Source of the DNA: Candidatus Woesearchaeota archaeon
Lineage (GTDB): Archaea > Nanobdellota > Nanobdellia > Woesearchaeales > PXDW01
Direction of reading: 5' to 3'
NCBI GenBank assembly: GCA_003564925.1
Contig: PXDW01000025.1
Coordinates: 1-32,355 of the forward strand
DNA length: 32,355 nucleotides
Positions 7,232 to 15,371 of the stretch are shown piece after piece. The notes beneath the pieces are model-generated. The model searched no databases, was not told where the DNA came from, and saw only the letters and a list, made by a program, of their open reading frames with translations. A program made the translations under genes and the position numbers. How positions within the stretch are numbered: the stretch's first letter is position 1; each line of letters starts with the position of its first letter.

Positions 7232-9321
7232 TGAAGCCAAAAATAGCATTAATTAGCTTGACGGGATGTGGAGGATGTGAATTATCATTGTTATTTACAG
7301 GTGAAGTTTTATTAGACTTAGTCAAGAATTTTGATTTTCGTATCCTTAACATTTTTAATAAGAACAATGTTCAAAATCAATATTCTGAATACGAAGCTGT
7401 TTTTGTTTCTGGTTTGGTTGCAGATAAGCGAGATATTGAATTGTTGCAAAAATATAGAAAAAAATCAAAAATTCTTATTGCATTAGGCGCTTGCTCTGTT
7501 CATGGAAATGTTTATTCTTTGAAACAAACAATAGATTCAACCCATAAAAATCAAGAATTTAACTCTGAAAAATCTAAGAATAGCTCATTGATTGAAGCTG
7601 TCGCATTAAGGCCTATATCAGAATATGTGAAGGTTGATTTTTCAATACCTGGCTGTCCGCCAGATAGCTCTGAAACTATAAGTCATATCAAGGATATAAT
7701 GATTGGAAAAAAGTTAGTTGAAAATGAAAAGCCAGTTTGTTTCCATTGTAGCTTAAATGAAAATTTCTGTTTGCTTAAAAATGGAAAAGAATGCATCGGG
7801 CCTTTAATAAAATCGGGTTGCGACTCTTTATGCCCATCATTCAATAAAGAATGCACTGGCTGCAGAGGCCCAATAAATGATGGAAATATTGACGAAATAA
7901 AAAAAATATTTAGTGATAAAGGAATTAGTTTTGATATATTAAAAGAAAAAATAAGCAAATATGCAAAAATAGAATTTGATAAACTCATGAATAAAGAAAA
8001 TAGAAAAAAGATTGATTATGACATCAAGGAACGAAAGATAATAAAAGAAATAAAGAATAATTCTGAAAATATATCTGGACAATATTCTGTATATTTGGAT
8101 TTGCGTAATGGAAAATTAAACGATTGCAGACTTGAATATTCAGAAAATTCAATATTATTTGAAGAGATATTAAAAGGAAAACATTTTTCCGATATTCCTG
8201 AAATAGTATCCAGGATGTGCGGAATAACTAGTTGTTTTCATGTTATAACTTCTATCAAGGCCATAGAGAATGCATTTAATATACAAATTACAGAGCAAAC
8301 AAAATTATTAAGAGAGCTTTTAGCTATAGGGGAGTTAATAAGAAGCCATTCAATACATATCTATTTAGTCGTACTTCCTAATTATTTTGGATTTGATTCA
8401 GGAATTGAAATGATGTTAAAAAATAAAAAAGAAACTAAAAGAGCACTAGAGCTGATTAATGTGGGAAATAGCCTTATAGAATTGATTGGAGGAAGAGTTA
8501 TTCATCCTGTCACTTTTGAGGTTGGATACAATACTTATGTTCCTGAAAAATCCAAACTTGAAGAGATTTTAAAAATACTGAAAATTTCAAAAAAAGAAGC
8601 TATAAAAACATCAGAGATTTTATTATCATTAGATCTTACTTTTTTTGAAAGGAAAACAGAATATATCTCTCTTAGACAGCTAGATAATTTTCCATCACTA
8701 AGCGGAGATATTATTTCTACGAAGGGATTGAATATAAATCCCCAAACTTATAGAAAATATTTTAATGAGGTTAAATTGCCTAATTCGAAAGGAAAATTAG
8801 TTTTTAAAAATAATAAGACTTACTTTACAGGTGCTTTAGCAAGGGTAAACAATAACTCAAGGCTTTTATGTAAAGAGGCTGAAACATTAGTCAGGAAATC
8901 GAGAAGGAAATTTCCGAATTATAATCCTTTATTGAATAATTTTGCTCAATCTCTTGAGATTATAAACTGGATTGATAGAGCTATAGAAATAATAACTAAT
9001 TGGGATTTCAAGGAAGAGATTAAGCATGATATAAAACCAAAATCTGAAAGAGGTATTGGTGTAACAGAGTCTCCCCAAGGACTACTAATCCATGATTATG
9101 AATTTAATTCAAAAGGCTGTATAAACAAGTGTAGCATTATCACGCCAACAGCTCAGATAATAAAAAACCTTGAAGAAGATATAAAAGCCTATGCTTCACA
9201 AAATTTAACTGACAAACAAGATAATGAAATAAGGTCAGAAATTGAAATGTTGGTTAAATCTTATGGTCTCCAATTGTTTGGCGGGGGAAATACTGTAGAT
9301 TTCATCATAAAAAGGAATTAA
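7231..9321 (+). CDS. Fused [NiFe]-hydrogenase-like small + large subunit lacking the Ni-Fe site
   Basis: One 696-residue frame joins what are normally two proteins, HydD and HydA of group 3b. The small-subunit half (about 1-250) keeps every cluster ligand: TGCGGCE (C13, C16), GACSVHG (C88), PGCPPD (C142), then C170, C173, C180, C188, C197, C201, C208 and C211, enough for three [4Fe-4S] clusters. The large-subunit half (about 260-696) aligns through IVSRMCGITSCFH (325-337), RSHSIHIYLVVLPNYFG and IITPTAQII. The L1 motif should be RxCGxCxxxH. Only C330 remains; the second cysteine is T333, and C335 lies two residues later. The L2 motif DPCxxCxxH, expected after EMLVKSY near residue 679, is replaced by GLQLFGGGNTVDF. 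The N-terminal RVEGH motif is not recognisable. No other frame encodes L2, so a terminal frameshift does not explain it. I infer an electron-transfer or other non-H2 enzyme. A mutated remnant is less likely, given the long open frame and intact Fe-S motifs. Confidence 0.88.
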   Translation: MKPKIALISLTGCGGCELSLLFTGEVLLDLVKNFDFRILNIFNKNNVQNQYSEYEAVFVSGLVADKRDIELLQKYRKKSKILIALGACSVHGNVYSLKQTIDSTHKNQEFNSEKSKNSSLIEAVALRPISEYVKVDFSIPGCPPDSSETISHIKDIMIGKKLVENEKPVCFHCSLNENFCLLKNGKECIGPLIKSGCDSLCPSFNKECTGCRGPINDGNIDEIKKIFSDKGISFDILKEKISKYAKIEFDKLMNKENRKKIDYDIKERKIIKEIKNNSENISGQYSVYLDLRNGKLNDCRLEYSENSILFEEILKGKHFSDIPEIVSRMCGITSCFHVITSIKAIENAFNIQITEQTKLLRELLAIGELIRSHSIHIYLVVLPNYFGFDSGIEMMLKNKKETKRALELINVGNSLIELIGGRVIHPVTFEVGYNTYVPEKSKLEEILKILKISKKEAIKTSEILLSLDLTFFERKTEYISLRQLDNFPSLSGDIISTKGLNINPQTYRKYFNEVKLPNSKGKLVFKNNKTYFTGALARVNNNSRLLCKEAETLVRKSRRKFPNYNPLLNNFAQSLEIINWIDRAIEIITNWDFKEEIKHDIKPKSERGIGVTESPQGLLIHDYEFNSKGCINKCSIITPTAQIIKNLEEDIKAYASQNLTDKQDNEIRSEIEMLVKSYGLQLFGGGNTVDFIIKRN

Positions 9322-9369
9322 ATAACAAAAACTTAATAAAAGGAATCAAACATTAAAATAATTATTAAG

Positions 9370-9413
9370 CATATAAAATATACAAAAAGCCAGATAATAT
9401 GTTAAAAGAGGTG
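9370..9413 (+). promoter_or_regulatory. TATA box and Shine-Dalgarno of the membrane protein gene
   Basis: CATATAAAAT (9370-9379) is followed by GAGGTG (9408-9413), 4 nt before ATG 9418. This is a leadered gene with a leader of about 15-20 nt. Confidence 0.6.
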
Positions 9414-9417
9414 TTTA

Positions 9418-9975
9418 ATGTCATTTGTTGATTTTTTAGTAATTTTAGGGACCGGCCTTTGGAGCTTATTTTTAATCTGGATTTCAATTTTTATAGCACC
9501 TTTTAGAAATCCAGAGGTTCTTTGGATATTGATACCCATATATTTATTCTGGATATTTACTGAGATATACCAGGAAAAAAGAAAAACCAGCTTTGGGAAT
9601 GCAATATCTAATGGGGCTGTTGTTCTTTGGGTAGGAATTGACTGGACAAGATATTTGATAAGGCAATTAGGGACCGATATGTCTTTGGGCTTTGATTTTT
9701 ATTCAAAAATAGCGCTTTCTATATTTGTATTTGTTTATGGGGTTGTAATAATATTGTATGGCATAAAAGTAAAAAGATTTATTCCAAGAATTGGAAGAAT
9801 AAGAGAAATAACTTACGTTCTTATAATGTTCACTCCAATAATATATGGTGTAGTGAAATTAAATTTTCAAACTATATCTGCAATTGTTTTATTTTTCCTG
9901 CCTTTTTATTTCATAATAGAGTTTATAAACCGTAAAGTTCCAGATCCTTCAACTTATGAAGGTTCTTCATTATAA
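9418..9975 (+). CDS. Integral membrane protein of unknown function
   Basis: I do not recognise the family. The 185 residues hold about five or six hydrophobic helices (roughly 7-27, 34-51, 63-80, 97-116, 131-147 and 152-172) joined by short charged loops such as YQEKRKTSFG and KVKRFIPRIGRIRE. There are no cysteines or evident catalytic motifs. It lies between the [NiFe]-like operon (96-base gap) and the acetyl-CoA synthetase genes, with its own promoter and a good GAGGTG ribosome site, so co-function with either neighbour is not implied. Confidence 0.75.
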   Translation: MSFVDFLVILGTGLWSLFLIWISIFIAPFRNPEVLWILIPIYLFWIFTEIYQEKRKTSFGNAISNGAVVLWVGIDWTRYLIRQLGTDMSLGFDFYSKIALSIFVFVYGVVIILYGIKVKRFIPRIGRIREITYVLIMFTPIIYGVVKLNFQTISAIVLFFLPFYFIIEFINRKVPDPSTYEGSSL

Positions 9976-9990
9976 AATATTTTTAGAAAA

Positions 9991-9999
9991 CTATATAAA
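9991..9999 (+). promoter_or_regulatory. TATA box of the acdBA genes
   Basis: CTATATAAA is centred about 28 nt before ATG 10024, implying a leaderless start. It is among the clearest boxes here. Confidence 0.65.
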
Positions 10000-10023
10000 T
10001 GTTCTCGTCTTTTCTTTTCTGAT

Positions 10024-10674
10024 ATGCCGGGGTGGATTAGCCAGGAAAAGGCTCTTGGTTTAATGAAAAAAAAGAGATTTCCTGTGATAAAAACAGTACT
10101 TGTGAAATCTGAGAAGAATCTTATAAAAAATGCTAAAAAACTTAAATTTCCTATTGCTTTAAAATTGGTTTCTTCAGATATAATCCATAAATCGGAAGCA
10201 AATATTATATTTCTTGATATAAAAAATGATGAGCAGTTGGAAAAGGCTTACAAAGATGCAATAAAAAATGCCAAAAAATACAAAAAAAAAGTGAAAATAG
10301 AAGGAATTCTTATTCAGGAGATGGTTTCTGGACAGGAAGTTATTATAGGAATGAAAAGGGATGAACAATTCGGTCCAGTTGTAATGTTTGGCTTCGGAGG
10401 AATATTTGTTGAAGTATTAAAAGATGTGAGCTTTAGAATAGCTCCTGTTGAAAGAGATATGGCTTTAGAAATGATAAAAGAATTGAAAGCATATAAAATA
10501 TTGGAAGGTATCAGAGGACAAAAAAAATCCAAGGTAGAAGATCTCGTTGATATCATAAGAAAAACTTCATTGTTGGCTGAAAATGATAAGAAAATAAAGG
10601 AAATTGACTTTAATCCTGTTATTGTAAATGATAAAGAGGCAAAAATAGTAGATTTTAGAATATTAAAAGACTAA
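10024..10674 (+). CDS. acdB: ADP-forming acetyl-CoA synthetase, beta subunit
   Basis: This is the ATP-grasp subunit of the archaeal enzyme that converts acetyl-CoA + ADP + Pi to acetate + ATP + CoA, a substrate-level ATP step. Recognisable family segments are FPIALKLVSSDIIHKSEA, VSGQEVIIGMKRDEQFG, VVMFGFGGIFVEVLKDV, FRIAPVERD and EIDFNPVIV, in normal order. The length of 216 is near the usual ~230. The alpha subunit follows after 31 bases. In this window the substrate would come from PorGDAB. Relatives also use other acyl-CoAs, so specificity for acetyl-CoA is inferred from context. Confidence 0.92.
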   Translation: MPGWISQEKALGLMKKKRFPVIKTVLVKSEKNLIKNAKKLKFPIALKLVSSDIIHKSEANIIFLDIKNDEQLEKAYKDAIKNAKKYKKKVKIEGILIQEMVSGQEVIIGMKRDEQFGPVVMFGFGGIFVEVLKDVSFRIAPVERDMALEMIKELKAYKILEGIRGQKKSKVEDLVDIIRKTSLLAENDKKIKEIDFNPVIVNDKEAKIVDFRILKD

Positions 10675-10705
10675 TTGAAATTTAAGAATAAAAAAACTAT
10701 ACAAA

Positions 10706-12130
10706 ATGCCAAACAAAAAAATTAAAATTAGAAATTTAGAAGGTTTATTCAACCCAAAAAGTGTTGCAGTCATAGGAGCTTCAAGAGACCACAATAGTGT
10801 TGGATATGGCATTCTGAGAAATTTAAATAGTGGCTGTGTTTTCCAATGCAAGTATTGTAAGCCTTTTTTAGGACCTATATATCCTGTAAATCCCTATGCT
10901 GAAAAAGTCCAAGGAATAAAATCATATGCTTCAATTTTGGGTGTTGAAGATGATGTCGACTTGGCAATTATATCTGTTCCGGCGAAAATTGTTCCTTTAG
11001 TGATGGAAGAGTGCGTCGAAAAAAAAGTAAAGGCAATGATTATAATTTCAGCAGGATTTGCTGAACTAGGCGAAGAAGGAATAAAACTTCAGGATAAGGT
11101 TTCTGATATAGCGAAAAAATCAAAAATACCTGTTTTGGGCCCGAATTGTCTTGGTATAATAAGGCCTTATTCTAACTTAAATGCCAGTTTTGCTCCAGCT
11201 ATGCCTCCTCAAGGAAACATAGCTTTTATCTCGCAATCTGGAGCTTTGGCAGATAGTATCATAGATTGGGCAATAGAAGCAAGGTATGGCTTTAGCTCAG
11301 TAGTAAGCTACGGAAACAGGGCAGATTTAGATGTTGTTGATTTTCTTGAGTATTTTGGCGAGGACGAAGAAACTAGAGTCATAACTATATATATTGAAGG
11401 AATAAAAAATGGAAAAAGATTCATGCAAGTTGCTGAGAAGGTTTCAAAGAAAAAGCCCATAATAGCTTTGAAAGCAGGAAGAACAAAACACGGCAGAGAA
11501 GCTATATCCACCCATACAGGAAGTTTGGCAGGCTCTTATAAAATATATAAGGCAGCTTTTAAGCAGACGGGAATTATATTGGCAGATAATGTTGAAGAAA
11601 TGTTTGACATAGCAAAAACTTTGGCCTACCAGCCTTTGTGTAAGGGAAATAATATAGCTATAGTGAGCAATGCCGGCGGACCAGCTGTATTAGCAGCTGA
11701 TTATTGCGAACAGTCTGGAATTAATCTTCCCGAACTAAAAAAAAGCACACTTAATAAGATTGAGAAGAGCGGTGTTATGCATAAAGCATATTCAAGAAGA
11801 AATCCTTTGGATTTGGTTGGAGATGCATTGCCTGAAAGGTATAAAGTTGCAGTCGATACACTGCTCTCTGAAAAATATGTTGATGGATTAATAGTTATAC
11901 AAACTCTCCAGACTATGACAGATCCGGAAGAAGATGCCAATGTCATTATTGAGGCACAGAAAAAATATCCAGATAAACCTATAATATGCACTTATATGGG
12001 TGGACATTTTACAAAATCAGGAATTAGATTGTTAGAAAAAAATTATATACCTGATTATAATGATCCTAAAAAGGCAGTTATGGCAATGAAATCTCTGATT
12101 GAACGTTTTCAATATCTAAAGAAAAAATAA
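10706..12130 (+). CDS. acdA: ADP-forming acetyl-CoA synthetase, alpha subunit
   Basis: The CoA-binding and CoA-ligase subunit partners AcdB. The Rossmann CoA-binding domain starts with SVAVIGASRD (19-28), followed by IYPVNPYAE, AMIIISAGFAELGE, LGPNCLGI and IAFISQSGALA. H270 in STHTGSLAG matches the phospho-histidine that relays phosphate between acetyl-CoA and ADP. The 474-residue length is typical. Residues 44-51 hold a CX3CX2C cluster (C44, C48, C51) just before the IYPVNP strand, within a segment several residues longer than the bacterial or Pyrococcus pattern I know. It may bind a metal or be incidental. A weak AT-rich box lies before the gene, but co-transcription with acdB is likely. 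Confidence 0.93.
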   Translation: MPNKKIKIRNLEGLFNPKSVAVIGASRDHNSVGYGILRNLNSGCVFQCKYCKPFLGPIYPVNPYAEKVQGIKSYASILGVEDDVDLAIISVPAKIVPLVMEECVEKKVKAMIIISAGFAELGEEGIKLQDKVSDIAKKSKIPVLGPNCLGIIRPYSNLNASFAPAMPPQGNIAFISQSGALADSIIDWAIEARYGFSSVVSYGNRADLDVVDFLEYFGEDEETRVITIYIEGIKNGKRFMQVAEKVSKKKPIIALKAGRTKHGREAISTHTGSLAGSYKIYKAAFKQTGIILADNVEEMFDIAKTLAYQPLCKGNNIAIVSNAGGPAVLAADYCEQSGINLPELKKSTLNKIEKSGVMHKAYSRRNPLDLVGDALPERYKVAVDTLLSEKYVDGLIVIQTLQTMTDPEEDANVIIEAQKKYPDKPIICTYMGGHFTKSGIRLLEKNYIPDYNDPKKAVMAMKSLIERFQYLKKK

Positions 12131-12133
12131 AAA

Positions 12134-12139
12134 TTTTTT
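12134..12139 (+). terminator. Oligo-T terminator after acdA
   Basis: A T6 tract directly follows the acdA stop, with another T5 run at 12150-12154. Archaeal termination commonly needs only such tracts. Confidence 0.4.
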
Positions 12140-12141
12140 AA

Positions 12142-12287
12142 CTATAGAGTTTTTCTTTCAACAATACATTTAGGTCTTTCATTACTATCTACTTTTTTGA
12201 AAATTATGGTGTCTTCTTCTTTTATAAGATTACCAGAATTTTTTTTAAAATAGTTTTATTTGCTCTAATCTCAAAATTTTTCACCAT
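12142..12287 (-). pseudogene. Possible small gene broken by a one-base slip in a poly-A run
   Basis: On the minus strand ATG 12287 opens MVKNFEIRANKTIL, then runs into an A8 tract (complement of the T8 at 12239-12246) and soon stops. Reading on with one extra A gives a continuous 48-residue product ending IVERKTL at TAG 12142-12144. The second half (NLIKEEDTIIFKKVD and onward) has protein-like composition, no start codon of its own and no stop over about 37 codons. It may be a real gene with a sequencing slip, a decayed gene, or chance. No family is recognised. It lies in the 225-base gap between acdA and porB. Confidence 0.35.
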
Positions 12288-12326
12288 TTTTTAAAGCATT
12301 AAATGGCTTTTCATACAAATTTTTTT

Positions 12327-12332
12327 AAAAAA
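12327..12332 (-). terminator. Oligo-T terminator after porB
   Basis: On the minus strand a T6 tract within an A/T palindrome lies about 25 bases past the porB stop. It is a plausible end of the por operon. Confidence 0.35.
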
Positions 12333-12355
12333 TTTACCCATCATTCTCAGAGAAT

Positions 12356-13279
12356 TTAGAAATCGCACTTCTCGAGCTTTTTTAAGTCTTGCCAGTTTTT
12401 GTCAATATTTTCCTGTATTTTTTTTATTGCCTTTTTGTCATTAATTATGTGAGAAAATCTTTTTTGCACTTTTAAGAATTCTTTAACTGGCTTTTTTTTG
12501 TCTCCGGGATCATAGCTTATCTTATATTTTCCATTCTCAACTTCGTATAAAGGCCAAAAGCATGTCTCAACAGCCAACCTTGCAACCTTGAGACTATCAT
12601 TTTCTTTTATTCCCCAACCAGCCGTACACGGACTCAATGAATTAATAAACTTTGGCCCTTTTATTTCAAATGCCTTTGTTGCTTTCTCAATCAAATCATT
12701 ATAGTGGCTTATAGAAGTCTGAGCAACATAAGGAATATTATGCGCGACCATTATTTTTGTTAAATCCTTGCTGAATTCCTGTTTTCCCTGCCTTTTATTC
12801 CCCAAAGGGTCTGTTTTTGTAGAAGCGCCGTAAGGTGTGGCAGAGCTTCTTTGCATTCCTGTATTCATATAAGCCTCATTGTTATAACAGACATATAAAA
12901 AATTATGACCCCTTTCTGCAGCTCCTGATAAAGATTGAAGGCCAATATCATATGTTCCTCCATCTCCTCCAAATGCTATGAATTTTATTTCCTTTTTTAT
13001 TTTTCCTTTTCTCTTTAAAACATCATAAGCTGAAACAACTCCTGAAATTGTTGCGGCAGCATTTTCAAAGGCATTATGTATCCAAGGGACTTTCCAGGAA
13101 GTATAAGGGTATACTGTTGTTGAGACCTCTATACATCCAGTTGCGTTGGCAACAACAACAGGATGTTTTGTTCCCATCATAAACATTCTTGCATTTATTG
13201 CAGCTCCGCATCCAGGGCACATTCTATGACCTGAGCTTATCTTGCTTTCCTGTTTTGCTAATTCTTTTAGATTAACCAT
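12356..13279 (-). CDS. porB: Pyruvate:ferredoxin oxidoreductase, beta subunit
   Basis: This is the thiamine-diphosphate subunit of PorGDAB, which decarboxylates pyruvate to acetyl-CoA, CO2 and reduced ferredoxin. The TPP motif runs from GGDGGTYDIG to YNNEAYMNTG. The cysteines for the proximal [4Fe-4S] cluster are present: MCPGCG, ATGCIE and SPCTAGW. The segment SSATPYGASTKT is typical of pyruvate rather than 2-oxoglutarate enzymes. At 307 residues it is normal. Its ATG follows the porA stop directly, at the end of a tight porG-D-A-B order. Confidence 0.93.
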   Translation of the reverse strand: MVNLKELAKQESKISSGHRMCPGCGAAINARMFMMGTKHPVVVANATGCIEVSTTVYPYTSWKVPWIHNAFENAAATISGVVSAYDVLKRKGKIKKEIKFIAFGGDGGTYDIGLQSLSGAAERGHNFLYVCYNNEAYMNTGMQRSSATPYGASTKTDPLGNKRQGKQEFSKDLTKIMVAHNIPYVAQTSISHYNDLIEKATKAFEIKGPKFINSLSPCTAGWGIKENDSLKVARLAVETCFWPLYEVENGKYKISYDPGDKKKPVKEFLKVQKRFSHIINDKKAIKKIQENIDKNWQDLKKLEKCDF

Positions 13280-14449
13280 TTATTCTCTTACTCCCAAATA
13301 ATTTTCTTTTTTTGCTTTTCCTGAGATTAATTCTGAATAAACTCTTTCTATCATACCTGGATTTATCTCTCTTCCGCCCAAACCAAAAACATAGCTGAAT
13401 ATTTCTGGCTTGTTTTTTTCTTCATAAAAAGATGATCTAATTTCTGAATATAGTGGAGCTTCTGCTCCGAATGAAGCAGCTCTGTCTAAAACAGCAATTG
13501 TTTTTTTATTCTTTAGTTCTTTAACAATTTCTTTATTTGGAAAAGGCCTGAACATCCTTATCTTTAATAATCCAACTTTTTTTCCTTTTTTTCTTAAGAC
13601 ATCGATAACTTCTTTAGTTGTCCCGGCTGTGCTTGACATAGTAATAATAACATGGTCAGCATCTTTTGTTTTATAGGGCTCGATATACCTATAATTTTTT
13701 CCACAAACTTTTGAAAATTCTTTGGCCATCTTTGGGTATATAGACTTTGCTTTTTGCATTGCATCAACTTGCTGCCTTTTATGCTCAAAATAGAAATCAT
13801 AAAAGTCTATAGGTCCAACTGTTATCGGCTTTTTTATATTAAGTAAAGAGTGTTTGGGTTTATAATTTGCAACATATTTCTTTACCTTTTTTTCATTTAT
13901 TAGTTTAACAGGCTCAACACCATGGCTTGTTATAAATCCATCCTGGCAAACCATTACAGGAAGCAAGATGTCTTTGTGCTCAGAAAGCTTTACAGCTAAA
14001 ATCGTTAAATCATATACTTCTTGTGCTGTTTCGCAATACATTTGAATCCATCCAGAGTCCCTTTCTGCCATTGTATCTGAATGATCGCAATGTATATTTA
14101 TTGGGCCTGAAAGAGCCCTGTTCACAACATTCATGACTATAGGAAGCCTTGTGGATGAAGCTATATAGATTATCTCGTGCATTAAAGCAATTCCTTGCGA
14201 TGATGAAGCAGTCATTACTCTTGCCCCTGCCGCGCTAGCTCCGACACAAGCTGACATTGCGGAATGCTCTGATTCCACTCTTATCAAATCAGTGTCAACT
14301 TTTCCATCCGCAACATACTGCGAGAATCCGTGCATTATGTCAGACTGAGGTGTTATCGGATATGCAGCAACAACATCAGGGTTGATTTGCTTCATTGCAT
14401 AGGAAGCAGCTTCTGTTCCTGTTAAAGGCTTCATGTTTTTCATTTTCAC
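13280..14449 (-). CDS. porA: Pyruvate:ferredoxin oxidoreductase, alpha subunit
   Basis: The alpha subunit carries the pyrimidine-binding and transketolase C-terminal domains. Visible hallmarks are AYPITPQSDI near the N-terminus, VESEHSAMSACVGASAAGAR, TASSSQGIALMHE and SGWIQMYCETAQE, then the C-terminal KIRMFRPFP and VFGLGGREI. At 389 residues it is normal. I chose GTG 14449 because it overlaps the porD stop as GTGA (14446-14449), a coupled junction; ATG at codon 3 is an alternative. Confidence 0.93.
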   Translation of the reverse strand: MKMKNMKPLTGTEAASYAMKQINPDVVAAYPITPQSDIMHGFSQYVADGKVDTDLIRVESEHSAMSACVGASAAGARVMTASSSQGIALMHEIIYIASSTRLPIVMNVVNRALSGPINIHCDHSDTMAERDSGWIQMYCETAQEVYDLTILAVKLSEHKDILLPVMVCQDGFITSHGVEPVKLINEKKVKKYVANYKPKHSLLNIKKPITVGPIDFYDFYFEHKRQQVDAMQKAKSIYPKMAKEFSKVCGKNYRYIEPYKTKDADHVIITMSSTAGTTKEVIDVLRKKGKKVGLLKIRMFRPFPNKEIVKELKNKKTIAVLDRAASFGAEAPLYSEIRSSFYEEKNKPEIFSYVFGLGGREINPGMIERVYSELISGKAKKENYLGVRE

Positions 14450-14778
14450 ATTTTTTTATTTTTTATTTTTTTATTGCAATTAAATTCAGACTCTTTTTTC
14501 ATTTCAATGCATTTTACAGGGCATATTTCTGCGCAAAGCCCACATCCTTTGCAAAAATCCAAATCTGTCTCTATTCTTTTATTGTTCTTTACTGCTATTG
14601 CATCATCAGGACATATTACCCAACACTGCATACAATGAATACATCTTTTTAAATCAGTTATTGGCCTGAATGTTCTCCAGCTTCCTGTTTTATAATTTTT
14701 TGAATTGCCAGGCTCTATGATAATGCCGCCTATAGGCATTTCTTTCCAAGTCTTTTCCTTTTTAATGCACTTCTTCAT
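14446..14778 (-). CDS. porD: Pyruvate:ferredoxin oxidoreductase, delta (ferredoxin) subunit
   Basis: This subunit carries two [4Fe-4S] clusters that pass electrons from the TPP site to ferredoxin. The motifs are CIHCMQCWVICP and CKGCGLCAEICP. The preamble with GSWRTFRPI is family-typical. The C-terminus runs into a short Lys/Asn-rich tail ending NKKIKNKKM, longer than usual. I prefer ATG 14778; a GTG at 14784 is the alternative. Either overlaps porG and couples translation. Confidence 0.9.
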   Translation of the reverse strand: MKKCIKKEKTWKEMPIGGIIIEPGNSKNYKTGSWRTFRPITDLKRCIHCMQCWVICPDDAIAVKNNKRIETDLDFCKGCGLCAEICPVKCIEMKKESEFNCNKKIKNKKM

Positions 14779-15325
14779 AGCCACGATTGATCGCCCTCAT
14801 ATTAGCTTTCATCAAATCATTATTAAACTTTCTTTCAAATTTTTGCTTGAATTCTTTTTTTAATATATCTAAAGGTATTTTTCCGTATATTTTTATCATA
14901 GCCCCCATCATGGGAGTATTTGTAATATTTTTTTCAAATTCTTCAAGGGCTATTTTGGTTGCGTCTAAAACATAAACCTTTCCTTTAAAATTAAGCTCTT
15001 TTTTTATTTCTTTAGGACTCATATTCGTATTAACTAAAATTTCTTTGCTCCCACATATTTCATGCCTTACTTCAGGCTCATATATGAGTCCTGTATCAAT
15101 AACAACACTAAGGTTGGGATTATGAACACCAGAATGGATTCTTATTTCTCTTTTTGAAATCCTTAAATAAGAACGCATCGGAGCGCCTTCTCTCTCTGCT
15201 CCGTATTCTGGAAATGCCTGCATATACATCCCATTTGCCAAAGCAGCATGAGCCATTAATGCAGCGGCAGTTTTAGCTCCTTGTCCCGCCCTTCCATGCA
15301 AAACCACTTCATAAATGTCTTTCAT
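14762..15325 (-). CDS. porG: Pyruvate:ferredoxin oxidoreductase, gamma subunit
   Basis: The gamma subunit opens with VVLHGRAGQGAKTAA and has FPEYGAEREGAPMRSYLRI, both hallmarks of the family, and a C-terminal region with TNTPMMGAMIKI. At 187 residues it is normal. It is the first gene of the por operon, with a TATA-like box about 29 nt before the ATG, so the mRNA is probably leaderless. The SemiSWEET gene ends only 46 bases upstream on the same strand, so read-through from the hyd side is possible. Confidence 0.93.
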   Translation of the reverse strand: MKDIYEVVLHGRAGQGAKTAAALMAHAALANGMYMQAFPEYGAEREGAPMRSYLRISKREIRIHSGVHNPNLSVVIDTGLIYEPEVRHEICGSKEILVNTNMSPKEIKKELNFKGKVYVLDATKIALEEFEKNITNTPMMGAMIKIYGKIPLDILKKEFKQKFERKFNNDLMKANMRAINRGYEEVH

Positions 15326-15348
15326 ATTTTATTTAAAATTAAAGAGGG

Positions 15349-15358
15349 TATTTAAATC
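15349..15358 (-). promoter_or_regulatory. TATA-like box of the porGDAB operon
   Basis: The minus strand reads GATTTAAATACC around this box, centred about 29 nt before ATG 15325. Confidence 0.55.
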
Positions 15359-15371
15359 TTTTCATAATCGT

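Noticed and set aside
9241..9321. A frameshift hiding the missing DPCxxC motif of the large subunit
   Set aside because: The two other plus-strand frames over the C-terminus were read; neither contains DPC or CxxC, so the loss is real in this sequence.
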